From Stieleria tagensis (lineage in GTDB: Bacteria > Planctomycetota > Planctomycetia > Pirellulales > Pirellulaceae): 61,658 nucleotides of DNA. A model generated the notes under the pieces. It did no database searches. It worked only from the letters and a program-made list of their open reading frames with translations, and had not been told where the DNA came from. The position numbers and the translations under genes were made by a program. The stretch's first letter is position 1, and the number at the start of each line of letters is the position of its first letter. Shown piece by piece: positions 28,691 through 36,603 of this stretch. The stretch spans positions 1 to 61,658 of the forward strand of contig NZ_JAMYFE010000009.1 of NCBI RefSeq assembly GCF_024129865.1. The letters are read 5' to 3'.

Positions 28691-28857
28691 GTACAACCTG
28701 AAAACAATTGCCCCCCGCTTTGGCGGCTGACAATGCGGTTGTGTTAAAAAATGCGGATCCGGTAAAGATAGCGGGAGAGGAAGGTCGATGGGGTGACAGG
28801 GATTATGCTGTCCCCGAATTTTGATTCTTTGATGCCGCACGGCAAGGACGCTGACGC

Positions 28858-30384
28858 GTGAGCAAGTTAGATCCGCAAAACGCTGGCAAACTCGATTCTG
28901 ACACTGCCGATTCGTTTGCCGCAGGCCAGAATTCGCTTGCTGGCAAAAAAACGACGTCCGCTAGCAAATCGCGAGGGACTGGCACGTCTCCTTCGCCGCT
29001 GTCAAGCAGCCGGCCGACCGCTACCAAGAGTGGTGGTGGATTGCTGGTCATCATCGGCGGCGTAGCCTTGTCGGCAGGCTTTTATGGCGTTGTTTTTGCA
29101 ACCCAATGGGCGCCGCTTGAGCGTTATTTCTTAGGGCACCCTGTCGCGGTCGCTGCCACCGTTTTGTTTTGTGTCGCGCTTGCGATTTTGACCGAAAAAT
29201 TCTTCAGCGTGCGCCGGCAATGGAAGCTGTTGGCTGCGACGGATGAGGACGTGTTGGCGCCCCGTGCTGGTAGTGATTCGCCGTCGGATCAATTTCACAA
29301 TCAACATGATGCTGGATTTGTCGCTCGCGCCTGGGCAAATGATTTGCTACAGCTACCGCGGGGGCTGAATCGATCGCAAATGGTCGGCCGTCTGCGCGAG
29401 GTTTTGACACGTCAGTCGGGCCGTGGAACGACCAAACACTTGGCCGATGACTTGCGTGAATTGTCGGGGCGTGATGCAGACGTCGCGCACGGTTCGTTCA
29501 CGCTGATCCGAATCATCGTTTGGGCGATTCCGATGTTGGGGTTCTTGGGAACCGTGATCGGAATCACACAAACGCTAGGCGGATTAGATTTTTCCAATGG
29601 CAACGCGGCGGTCGACAACTTGAAAAGCGGGCTGTACGTCGCTTTTGACACCACCGCATTGGGTTTGGTGCTATCGATCGTGGCAATCTTTTTACAGTTC
29701 CCGGTCGAAAAGAGCGAGCAGGATTTGTTGGCGGCGATTGACCACCGCGCTAGCTATCTGACCGGTTTGTATTTGCCCGGAGACGATGCGGCTGACAATC
29801 AGTTCGAATTGCTGGCCAGTTTGTGCGAAGGCGTTCGCGCTGCGGTTGCGGAATCGCTGAGCAACCAGACGGTGTTGTGGCGAGTGACGATTGACGAAGC
29901 CCAAGGGTATTGGCAACAGGCGCACAACGTCCAGGCAAAGAGCATTGTGACGGCGGTCGAAGAAACGTTGGTGCCGGCGCTGCGAGACCATGCGGGGCGA
30001 TTGGAATCGGCGACCGAGCGAAACCAAGCTCAGTTGGCGGGCCAATTCAATCAGTGGCAAACACAATTGTCCGCTTGGCAACAAACGATGATCGAGGGCG
30101 CCGATGCGATGACCAAACATCAAGAGACGGTGTTGGACCAAATTGATCAAACCGTGATGGTGGGCGAGCAAGCGCATGCGTTGTTGCAGATGCAGCAGAC
30201 CTTGAACGCCAACCTAGAAAAATTGGATCAAGCCAATCGTAGCATCGACGCAAACATCGGTGCTGCGGCCGGAAATGGGATGGCGGATGCGATGATCGTG
30301 TTAGCCCGAGCGGTCGATGTTTTGACACGTGAGATGGTGGTGGCTAAAACCGCAGCGACTGATAACCAGAGGCGTGCTGCATGA
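28858..30384 (+). CDS. MotA/ExbB-type channel protein with long helical tail
   Basis: A 508-aa inner-membrane protein. After a Ser/Lys/Thr-rich N-terminus (about 1-55) come two hydrophobic helices (LLVIIGGVALSAGFYGVVFA; VAVAATVLFCVALAIL), a cytoplasmic loop of roughly 110 residues, then the MotA/ExbB core with IIVWAIPMLGFLGTVIGI and ALGLVLSIVAIFLQF. From about residue 310 to the end there is a long charged helical, probably coiled-coil, cytoplasmic extension rich in Gln and Ala, which ordinary ExbB and TolQ lack. The GTG start has AAGGA upstream. The ATGA overlap with the next gene marks a three-gene operon. A long-tailed A subunit recalls MotA-like ZorA, but no other Zorya gene is present. 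Likely a proton-driven motor subunit of unknown output. Confidence 0.88.
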   Translation: MSKLDPQNAGKLDSDTADSFAAGQNSLAGKKTTSASKSRGTGTSPSPLSSSRPTATKSGGGLLVIIGGVALSAGFYGVVFATQWAPLERYFLGHPVAVAATVLFCVALAILTEKFFSVRRQWKLLAATDEDVLAPRAGSDSPSDQFHNQHDAGFVARAWANDLLQLPRGLNRSQMVGRLREVLTRQSGRGTTKHLADDLRELSGRDADVAHGSFTLIRIIVWAIPMLGFLGTVIGITQTLGGLDFSNGNAAVDNLKSGLYVAFDTTALGLVLSIVAIFLQFPVEKSEQDLLAAIDHRASYLTGLYLPGDDAADNQFELLASLCEGVRAAVAESLSNQTVLWRVTIDEAQGYWQQAHNVQAKSIVTAVEETLVPALRDHAGRLESATERNQAQLAGQFNQWQTQLSAWQQTMIEGADAMTKHQETVLDQIDQTVMVGEQAHALLQMQQTLNANLEKLDQANRSIDANIGAAAGNGMADAMIVLARAVDVLTREMVVAKTAATDNQRRAA

Positions 30385-32399
30385 GCGGACGTCGACGCCA
30401 GACACTGTCGCCGACTCTGTTTCCGTTCTTAGCCGTGTTGGTCTGTACGCTGGGGACGTTGATTTTGTTGTTGGCCTTGGTGGCTCAGAACACAAACGAT
30501 GCGGCCGAACAAATCGCCGAACAGGCCGCTGAAAAAGCGTCTGAAATGGAGAACCATTTGACCGTCGGCCAAGTCAAGGAACTGATCGAGGAAGAACAGT
30601 TTCGCTTGGACGAATTGGTCTCATTCCGCGATGCACAGACCAGCGATCTAGAAGATCGACGGAATCAACTGGCGCACCTGGACGACCACATGCGGCGAAT
30701 TCGCGAGCGGTTGCAACAGATCGGCGATGCGATGCAACGCGCGCTATCCGACCAGCCGATGCAAACCGTGTCGGCCGATGAAATCGCAGCGCTGCGACAG
30801 CGATTGATCGCTGAACAACGCCAAGTCGAAAAGCTGCGCGACGAAGTCTCGTCGGAACGGCCGCGCATCGTGATCGTGCCACATCAAGGACCCAACGGAA
30901 CCACACGCCGTCCGATCTATTTGGAATGCACTCGAAAAGGCGTCACGATCTGGCCGGAAGGGGTTGAGATTAGTACCTGGCAATTGGAGCATTCCTCACG
31001 CGATGCCAATCCACTAGACGATGCGCTCCGCGCCGCACGGTATCACGCCATGCAGGAATACGGCGACCAAGTGCCACCGTATCCGATGTTGGTGGTTCGG
31101 CCCGATGGCGTCGACAGCTACTTTGCCGCTCGCGCCGCCATGTTGGACTGGGATGACCAATTCGGTTACGAACTGGTTCCCGACGAAGTCGCGTTGGCGT
31201 ATCCCAAACCGGATCCGGAAATGCGCAAGCGGATCGAGTATGCAGTGGCCCAGGCCGCCAAGCGTGTCCAAGCCCAAGCGATCGTGCAACGCAGTTATGG
31301 ACGCGGGACCGGGCGCCCCGGTTCGGCCCAGACCAGCGGTTCACCTTACGCTAGCGGGGCTGGATCCGGCGTGGCTTCTGCCGATCCGTCGGGTTCGAAT
31401 TCCGGTGGCAACATGCCGCGGTTGTCTGTTTCTCAGATGGATCGCGAAGGCCGACGGAGCGGCTACAACGACCACCGTACCCTGCCACTGCCAACCTATG
31501 GCGGCGGTGGGAGCGGCAGTTATGGCAGCGATCAACCGGTCACGGCCGAAGCTGCCAAGCGTCGTTTGGAACGCCAATTGGAAGAGTCCGCATCGTTGCT
31601 GGCTGATGGTGACGGGGAACAGTCCTTGGGCCAAGCCGCCCAGCAGCTGTTGGGACAAACAGGTGATCAAGGTTCGCCGGATGGCCGCCAACAGGAATCC
31701 GAATTCGACGCGGCAAATGCCGATTCGACCAGCGGATCAACCGCCCAAGACGCATTGGCGATGGCGGTTGGCAATTCAGACCAAGGTTGGTCGCGGCAGG
31801 CAAACTCTCAAGCTGCAAAACCGATCGACGGTGCACCCGCCGGCGTCGGCCCAAGCGCCGGCGTGACGCCACGTACCCAGGCGATGAACCAGCCCAAGAC
31901 ATCCCAGCGTCCACCGGCAGGGGCACAGGCACAAAGCGGGTCCAATCAATCGACGAGTTCATCATCGAGTGATCAACAACAGCCCGCCAACAACACTAAA
32001 CAAATGGTTCGCCGAGAAGGAGCCAGTTGGGCGTTGCCCAGTCACGTCGCCATGGCACAAGGCAATGACATCGTGCGTTCGTTGAACGTCGAAGTCTATC
32101 CGGATCGTTTCGTGTTGCGGCCCAGTGCCGGTGGCCGCGCCGCGCAAACGTTCCATGTACAGCCAACCGGAGTGGAGTCGGCGACGGTGTTGATGGCCAC
32201 CGAAATCCGTGATCGCATCGATCGCTGGGGCGCGGCCATTCCGGGCGGTCGTTGGTCACCTCGCTTGCAAGTGCATGTGATGAGCGGTGGCGAAGCGCGT
32301 TACAGACAATTGGGACAACTGATGAACGGCAGTGGCATTCCGATCGAGCGGGCGGCCTATCGGCAAGCCGGTACCGCTGAACCAGGAGCAGTTCAATGA
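30381..32399 (+). CDS. Single-span TolR/MotB-like protein lacking the channel Asp
   Basis: A 672-aa protein with a short cytoplasmic N-terminus, one membrane helix (LFPFLAVLVCTLGTLILLLA, residues 13-32) and a large periplasmic part: a coiled coil (about 40-160), a folded region (about 165-290), a Gly/Ser/Gln-rich low-complexity stretch (about 300-530) and a C-terminal domain (about 540-650). The membrane segment aligns with that of the next protein, but residue 18 is Ala here and Asp there. By analogy with ExbD and MotB it should be a B-type subunit that cannot itself carry protons. It overlaps both neighbours by four bases. No known family was recognised for the periplasmic domains. Confidence 0.85.
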   Translation: MSGRRRQTLSPTLFPFLAVLVCTLGTLILLLALVAQNTNDAAEQIAEQAAEKASEMENHLTVGQVKELIEEEQFRLDELVSFRDAQTSDLEDRRNQLAHLDDHMRRIRERLQQIGDAMQRALSDQPMQTVSADEIAALRQRLIAEQRQVEKLRDEVSSERPRIVIVPHQGPNGTTRRPIYLECTRKGVTIWPEGVEISTWQLEHSSRDANPLDDALRAARYHAMQEYGDQVPPYPMLVVRPDGVDSYFAARAAMLDWDDQFGYELVPDEVALAYPKPDPEMRKRIEYAVAQAAKRVQAQAIVQRSYGRGTGRPGSAQTSGSPYASGAGSGVASADPSGSNSGGNMPRLSVSQMDREGRRSGYNDHRTLPLPTYGGGGSGSYGSDQPVTAEAAKRRLERQLEESASLLADGDGEQSLGQAAQQLLGQTGDQGSPDGRQQESEFDAANADSTSGSTAQDALAMAVGNSDQGWSRQANSQAAKPIDGAPAGVGPSAGVTPRTQAMNQPKTSQRPPAGAQAQSGSNQSTSSSSSDQQQPANNTKQMVRREGASWALPSHVAMAQGNDIVRSLNVEVYPDRFVLRPSAGGRAAQTFHVQPTGVESATVLMATEIRDRIDRWGAAIPGGRWSPRLQVHVMSGGEARYRQLGQLMNGSGIPIERAAYRQAGTAEPGAVQ

Positions 32400-33436
32400 G
32401 TAAACGTCACGGAGACGGAGTGTCGGTCGGTCACGATGCGTTCTTGGACATTGTTGCCAACCTGGTCGGAATCCTGATCATCTTGGTCGTCGTTCTGGGC
32501 GCCCAGTCGCACGCGGTCATTCAGCAAGTTCAACAATCGCCGGTCGAATCAACGGATCCGAATTTGCGTGCCGCCGGCGATAAAGACATGCAGGGTTTAG
32601 CACTGATGGCGGCTCACGCGGCATCGGCGCAATCCGACTCGATACGATTGGAACGCACGGTCAAAGTGCTGGACGCAAAAATCGATCAACAATCCGAGCG
32701 GCGGACGGTCATGCTGACGCTGTTGGAACAAGCCGAAGCGGCCTGGCAAGAAGAACAATCCAAATTGGATGACCAACGTCGTGCCGCATCGCAGCGTGAC
32801 GCTGAAGTGTCAGCATTAAAAGACAAGATTGCCGATCTTTCCGGGACGCGCGAGCAACTGCAAAACCAATCTCCCAAAGTGATCGCCGTTTCGCACCTGC
32901 CGACGCCGATGGCCAAGACGGTGTTTGGCGAAGAACTGTATTTGCGTTTGAAGGAGAATCGCGTGTCGGTGATTCCTTTCGAAGCCCTGGCGGATGAAAT
33001 CGAGCGGGATTTCCATCGCACCGCCAGCGGTGGTCGGGAAGGGGTCAGTGACGCGGCGGTCGGCCCCGTCCGCGGCTATGTCGCCCGCTACGTGATGAAT
33101 CGAGAAAACCAACTGGTCCCGCAAGGCAATAAGATCGCACGAATGACCCGGGCGCGGGTGATGATCGCGTCATTCGAACCGCTGCAGGAACCGCACGGGG
33201 TGCCGATCGAGCAAGTGCTGGCCAATGACGATTGGTTGGACGTCGAACTGTCCGGTTTTCCCACGGGGACAACCACCGTGACCGTGGCGGTCTATCCGGA
33301 CAGCTACGGTGCGTTTCGCAAGTTGAAAGAAAAGATCTATGCCAAAGGCTATCCGACGGCTGCCCGACCGATCTCCGCTGGCAGCCCGGTCTATGTGAAC
33401 TTTGCCGGTGGCGGATCCAAATCCGTCGCCCAGTAG
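32396..33436 (+). CDS. Single-span TolR/MotB-like protein with channel Asp
   Basis: A 346-aa protein with one N-terminal membrane helix. The motif HDAFLDIVANLVGILIILVV places Asp18 at the start of the helix, where ExbD, TolR and MotB have their proton-carrying aspartate. After it comes a long coiled coil (about 60-165, for example ERRTVMLTLLEQAEAAWQEE) and a C-terminal alpha/beta domain (about 170-340). It is the last gene of the operon with the long-tailed channel protein and the Asp-less paralogue. A heteromeric B-subunit pair is likely. It ends two bases before an inverted repeat shared with the convergent purD gene. Confidence 0.87.
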   Translation: MSKRHGDGVSVGHDAFLDIVANLVGILIILVVVLGAQSHAVIQQVQQSPVESTDPNLRAAGDKDMQGLALMAAHAASAQSDSIRLERTVKVLDAKIDQQSERRTVMLTLLEQAEAAWQEEQSKLDDQRRAASQRDAEVSALKDKIADLSGTREQLQNQSPKVIAVSHLPTPMAKTVFGEELYLRLKENRVSVIPFEALADEIERDFHRTASGGREGVSDAAVGPVRGYVARYVMNRENQLVPQGNKIARMTRARVMIASFEPLQEPHGVPIEQVLANDDWLDVELSGFPTGTTTVTVAVYPDSYGAFRKLKEKIYAKGYPTAARPISAGSPVYVNFAGGGSKSVAQ

Positions 33437-33437
33437 T

Positions 33438-33522
33438 AGTAGGCCAGGTGAAACCTGGCGGGATTCAATGCGCCAGGTTGCACCTGGCCTACTGGTCTGC
33501 GCCAGGTTTCACCTGGCCTACT
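33438..33522. repeat. Inverted repeat between convergent genes, likely bidirectional terminator
   Basis: A perfect 23-base inverted repeat (AGTAGGCCAGGTGAAACCTG plus GCG at 33438-33460, and its complement at 33500-33522) fills the 88-base gap between two convergent stop codons. A third arm at 33470-33492 repeats the right arm with one mismatch. Within each arm CCAGGTGAAACCTGG is itself a small hairpin. No T-run follows on either strand. Confidence 0.9.
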
Positions 33523-33524
33523 GG

Positions 33525-34814
33525 TTATCGCAACGCTTTGTCGCTGATGTCTTTGCGGCACCAGGCTCCGGCCCAGCGAATTTTTTGGACCGCGGTGTAG
33601 GCGTTGAGTTTGGCCGCGCTGATGGAGTTGCCGATGGCGGTCACCCCTAACACTCGTCCGCCGGTGTTGACCACTTTGCCGTCGACCAGCGCGGTTCCGG
33701 CGTGGAAGACTTTGACGTCTTCGACTTCCGCGGCGGCAGCGAGCCCGCTGATTTCGCGACCGGTTTCATAGTCACCCGGGTAGCCTTCGCTCGCCATGAC
33801 CACACAAATGCTGGGGCGTTCATCCCACTCCAGCGGTTCGATCTCGCTGAGTTTTCCGTCGGCCGCGGCGATCAGGACATCGACCAAATCGGTTTTCAAT
33901 CGCATCAACAGGGGTTGGCATTCTGGGTCGCCGAACCGCACGTTGAACTCCAACACCTTGGGGCCGGCTGGTGTCAGCATCAGGCCGGCATACAGCACCC
34001 CTTTGAACGGTTTGCGAGCTCGCTTCATGGCGTGCACGACAGGGACCAGCACGTCGGATTCGATTTTTTCGAACATCGCTTCATCAACGATGGGCGTGGG
34101 GCAGTAGGCGCCCATGCCGCCGGTGTTTGGACCTTTATCGCCATCAAAAGCCGGTTTGTGGTCTTGCGCGGCGGGCAGCGAGATGATGGTTTCGCCGTCG
34201 GTGATCGCCAGCACACTGGCTTCTTGTCCGGTCAATCGTTCTTCGATGATCAATTCATTGCCGGCGGCACCGAACTCCTTTTGGCCGGCGATGCGATCGA
34301 TCGCCTGCAACGCATCGCTGCGTGTTTCACAGACGATCACGCCCTTGCCGGCGGCCAGCCCGTCGGCTTTGACGACCACTGGGACAGCGTCATTGGGATC
34401 GCTGTATTTGTCTTTGATGAAACGTGACGCATCGTCGGCGTTGCGGAACGTTCGGTAGTCCGCGGTCGGGATGTCAGCGGTGTGCAATAGGTTTTTGCAA
34501 AACACCTTGCTGCCTTCGAGTTCGGCGGCGGCGGCCGAGGGGCCAAAGACACGCAGGCCGGCAGCTTCCAGAGCGTCGACCATGCCGGCGACCAACGGCG
34601 CTTCGGGGCCGACGACGGTCAATTCGATTTCGTTTTGTTTGGCGAATGCGACGATGCCATCGACATCGGTTGCCGCGATGTCGACGTTGGTCGCTTCGGT
34701 AGCGGTTCCAGCGTTCCCGGGAGCAACGAAGACTTGTGAGACTTTGGGGCTTTGTCCGAGTTTCCAAGCCAAGGCGTGCTCACGTCCGCCGCCACCAACC
34801 ACCAATACCTTCAT
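33525..34814 (-). CDS. purD: Phosphoribosylamine-glycine ligase
   Basis: PurD joins glycine to 5-phosphoribosylamine with ATP, the second step of purine synthesis. The 429-aa product is full length. It opens with MKVLVVGGGGREHALAWKLG, and the ATP-grasp core shows VVKADGLAAGKGVIVC, EERLTGQEASVLAITDG, DHKPAFDGDKGPNTGGMGAY and EFNVRFGDPECQPLLMRL, all hallmark motifs. The frame continues 28 codons upstream but the family starts at this Met. The gene stands alone, convergent with the motor-like operon; the upstream gap holds the inverted-repeat element at 34907-35204. Confidence 0.98.
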   Translation of the reverse strand: MKVLVVGGGGREHALAWKLGQSPKVSQVFVAPGNAGTATEATNVDIAATDVDGIVAFAKQNEIELTVVGPEAPLVAGMVDALEAAGLRVFGPSAAAAELEGSKVFCKNLLHTADIPTADYRTFRNADDASRFIKDKYSDPNDAVPVVVKADGLAAGKGVIVCETRSDALQAIDRIAGQKEFGAAGNELIIEERLTGQEASVLAITDGETIISLPAAQDHKPAFDGDKGPNTGGMGAYCPTPIVDEAMFEKIESDVLVPVVHAMKRARKPFKGVLYAGLMLTPAGPKVLEFNVRFGDPECQPLLMRLKTDLVDVLIAAADGKLSEIEPLEWDERPSICVVMASEGYPGDYETGREISGLAAAAEVEDVKVFHAGTALVDGKVVNTGGRVLGVTAIGNSISAAKLNAYTAVQKIRWAGAWCRKDISDKALR

Positions 34815-34906
34815 CGCTGCTACCGCTGGAAAAACTGAGTTGAGTTCTGACTCTAACGCTGGCAATGTAATTGCTGGCCGACGATGTTGGCAGGCCACAG
34901 CATCAG

Positions 34907-35204
34907 CCGACGCGAGAGTTTTGCCCTTGCGATTTTCATTGCAGCCCGACGCGTCAGTGTGGAAGTTGCACTTTTATCACAAGCGCGACGCGTGAATTTT
35001 TAAATTGCGCTCAGCTGGCGATTCAACCCAAATGGATCGGCAAATCGCGACTTCGTTCTCTTCACTCTCCCTGGGGAGAGTCGGCCTCTCAGGGCCGGAG
35101 AGGGGCGCGCCCGAGAACCCTCTCCGGCCGCTTAGTCGTCCGAACTCTCCCGCGGGTCGGGAGAGTGAATCGAGAAAAACGCCACTGCAAAACTCTCGCG
35201 TCGG
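34907..35204. repeat. MITE-like element with 18-bp terminal inverted repeats
   Basis: Perfect 18-base terminal inverted repeats, CCGACGCGAGAGTTTTGC at 34907-34924 and GCAAAACTCTCGCGTCGG at 35187-35204, enclose about 260 bases with several internal palindromes (ACTCTCCC-TGG-GGAGAGT; GGCCGGAGAGGG with CCCTCTCCGGCC; ACTCTCCCG-CGGGT-CGGGAGAGT). It encodes nothing convincing. A close match to the terminal repeat opens the window (bases 1-18), and an internal 48-base segment recurs inverted at 41307-41354, which suggests a dispersed family. No target-site duplication is evident. Confidence 0.75.
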
Positions 35205-35273
35205 ATGCCTAGCGGGGCAGTTCGTTCGCCGTTGCATGGCGGAAGCTGGGTGGACTTTATCGATCATTAGCGG

Positions 35274-35301
35274 TGGACATTCCGGCGATGCGTCGTATAA
35301 T
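35274..35301 (+). promoter_or_regulatory. Near-consensus sigma-70 promoter
   Basis: TGGACA at 35274-35279 and a perfect TATAAT at 35296-35301 are separated by 16 bases. Transcription would begin near 35308 and run through the hairpin at 35394-35441 toward the cupredoxin gene. Such clear hexamers are rare in this window. Confidence 0.6.
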
Positions 35302-35307
35302 TCCCGC

Positions 35308-35445
35308 AGTCCCGCCGGGAAACGTCATTCTGTCGCCAGATTCCATCCCACCCCCCCATGGCGACGCGAATCCCCTACCGACTTGTTTTTGAGAAGGCGG
35401 TGGCCGACTGAGATCCCCACTCTGTTTTCGGCCACCGCCTTTTTC
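35308..35445 (+). ncRNA. Candidate leader RNA or small RNA
   Basis: The stretch between the promoter above and an intrinsic terminator would give a transcript of about 138 bases with no long frame. Inside it a 17-codon frame (35358-35411, MATRIPYRLVFEKAVAD) ends within the terminator stem region, an arrangement reminiscent of attenuation. It could be an independent small RNA or a regulatory leader of the cupredoxin gene 130 bases downstream. No known RNA family was recognised. Confidence 0.4.
35394..35444 (+). terminator. Intrinsic terminator upstream of the cupredoxin gene
   Basis: A perfect 14-bp stem (AAGGCGGTGGCCGA / TCGGCCACCGCCTT) with a 20-base loop runs into a T-stretch at 35440-35444. 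It lies within 150 bases downstream of the promoter at 35274-35301 and upstream of a gene in the same direction, so it terminates either a small RNA or a leader. Confidence 0.8.
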
Positions 35446-35574
35446 ATTCGTCGTCTTGGATTATTCTATGCCTGTGCGCGACGCGACAGTTTCAATCGCT
35501 ACCTCGGAAGCCGGTTACGGATCCCCAATCGAGGTCGACGTGTCGTTGGCAATCCCTACCTTTGGAGTTTCGGT

Positions 35575-36369
35575 GTGAACCAAATCGTATTTTCAGCCTC
35601 TCGGCTTGTGTGTGTGACCGCAGGCATCGTCGTCGGATTATCCCTAGGCTTGTCGCCGGCGATGGCACAGGAAACCGGCACGCTGCGGATGACGTTCAAA
35701 TACAAGGGCGCCGCCGAAGCACCGGCTGCGATCGTGCCCAACGTCGACCAGGCGTTTTGTGGCCAAAAGAAAATTTTCAATGAGAGTTTGGTCGTTAACC
35801 CGGAAAACAACGGCATTCGCGATGTCATCGTCTATGTCTACACCGGTCGCCGCGGCACCGATTTGCCAGAGATGAAACTGGAGCCCAAGACGCACGTTTT
35901 GGCCAACGAAGATTGCCGATTTGAGCCACACGTCGTGCTGGCCAAGAAAGGCGACACGATCAAAGTCACCAACCCCGACAAGGTCGGTCACAACGCCAAC
36001 TTCCAGGGCTTCAACATCAGCGAAAATCCGACCATTCCGGCCGGTGCCGAAGTTGACATCAAACTGGAAGACACCGAGCCGTCGGTGATTCCCGTTTCCT
36101 GCAACATCCATAACTGGATGCAGGCTCGGTTGTTGGTCGTGGATCACCCCTTTGCCGCGTCAAGCGACAAAGACGGTGTGCTGGAAATCACCGGTTTGCC
36201 AGTCGGAAAGGAAATCATTTTCCGCGCCAATCACGAAAAGGGTTCGTTGACCGACGTGATCGTCGACGGCAAATCGGCCTCCTGGCGTGCCAGCAAGTTT
36301 GAGGTCGAAATCAAACCCGGCATGAACGATATGGGAACGATCGAAGTTCCCGCCGCTGCGTTCGAATAA
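35575..36369 (+). CDS. Exported cupredoxin (plastocyanin-like) protein
   Basis: A 264-aa exported protein. The GTG start, preceded by GGAG, gives a Sec signal peptide that ends at SPAMA-Q. A type 1 copper site is readable: His139 in VGHNANF, then Cys176, His179 and Met182 in PVSCNIHNWM. After the cupredoxin domain (about 50-190) is a small beta domain (KDGVLEITGLPVGKE) like carboxypeptidase regulatory repeats. Likely a periplasmic electron carrier or copper protein, fitting its place just upstream of a cytochrome c and the heme A/copper assembly genes. The frame is open for 190 codons upstream, but those run through the repeat element and leader. A 36-codon frame (35468-35578) overlaps the start. 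Confidence 0.93.
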   Translation: MNQIVFSASRLVCVTAGIVVGLSLGLSPAMAQETGTLRMTFKYKGAAEAPAAIVPNVDQAFCGQKKIFNESLVVNPENNGIRDVIVYVYTGRRGTDLPEMKLEPKTHVLANEDCRFEPHVVLAKKGDTIKVTNPDKVGHNANFQGFNISENPTIPAGAEVDIKLEDTEPSVIPVSCNIHNWMQARLLVVDHPFAASSDKDGVLEITGLPVGKEIIFRANHEKGSLTDVIVDGKSASWRASKFEVEIKPGMNDMGTIEVPAAAFE

Positions 36370-36406
36370 GCCGCATTGGGCCATGCGGCTAATCGCCGCC
36401 ACGAAA

Positions 36407-36425
36407 CTGGGCTCACAGAGCCCAG
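36407..36425. terminator. Hairpin after the cupredoxin gene
   Basis: CTGGGCTC-ACA-GAGCCCAG is a perfect 8-bp stem with a three-base loop, 37 bases past the stop codon. A smaller hairpin (GCCGCAT...ATGCGGC) lies just after the stop. No T-run follows, so termination is possible but unproven. The remaining gap to 36603 shows no clear promoter. Confidence 0.4.
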
Positions 36426-36603
36426 CCACGGCCGGAGTCTTGGTGTGGCCCGCGGAGTGAATTTTGACGTCGGGTTACCAAAAACCAAATGCCTCGCGCA
36501 AACCGCGACGTCAATAAAACCGGTAATTTCGCCGCTGTAATCCCATTGCTGCGACAATTCATTCGGTTGGTCCAGAACGAGTGATTCGGGTAGGCTACGG
36601 CTT

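Noticed and set aside
28858-33436. Zorya anti-phage system
   Set aside because: A long-tailed MotA-like protein recalls ZorA, but the B proteins lack an evident OmpA-like peptidoglycan domain, and no ZorC, ZorD or ZorE gene is present.
35005-35574. N-terminal extension of the cupredoxin frame
   Set aside because: The frame is open but runs through the inverted-repeat element and the promoter/terminator unit; the GTG at 35575 has GGAG upstream and gives a normal signal peptide.
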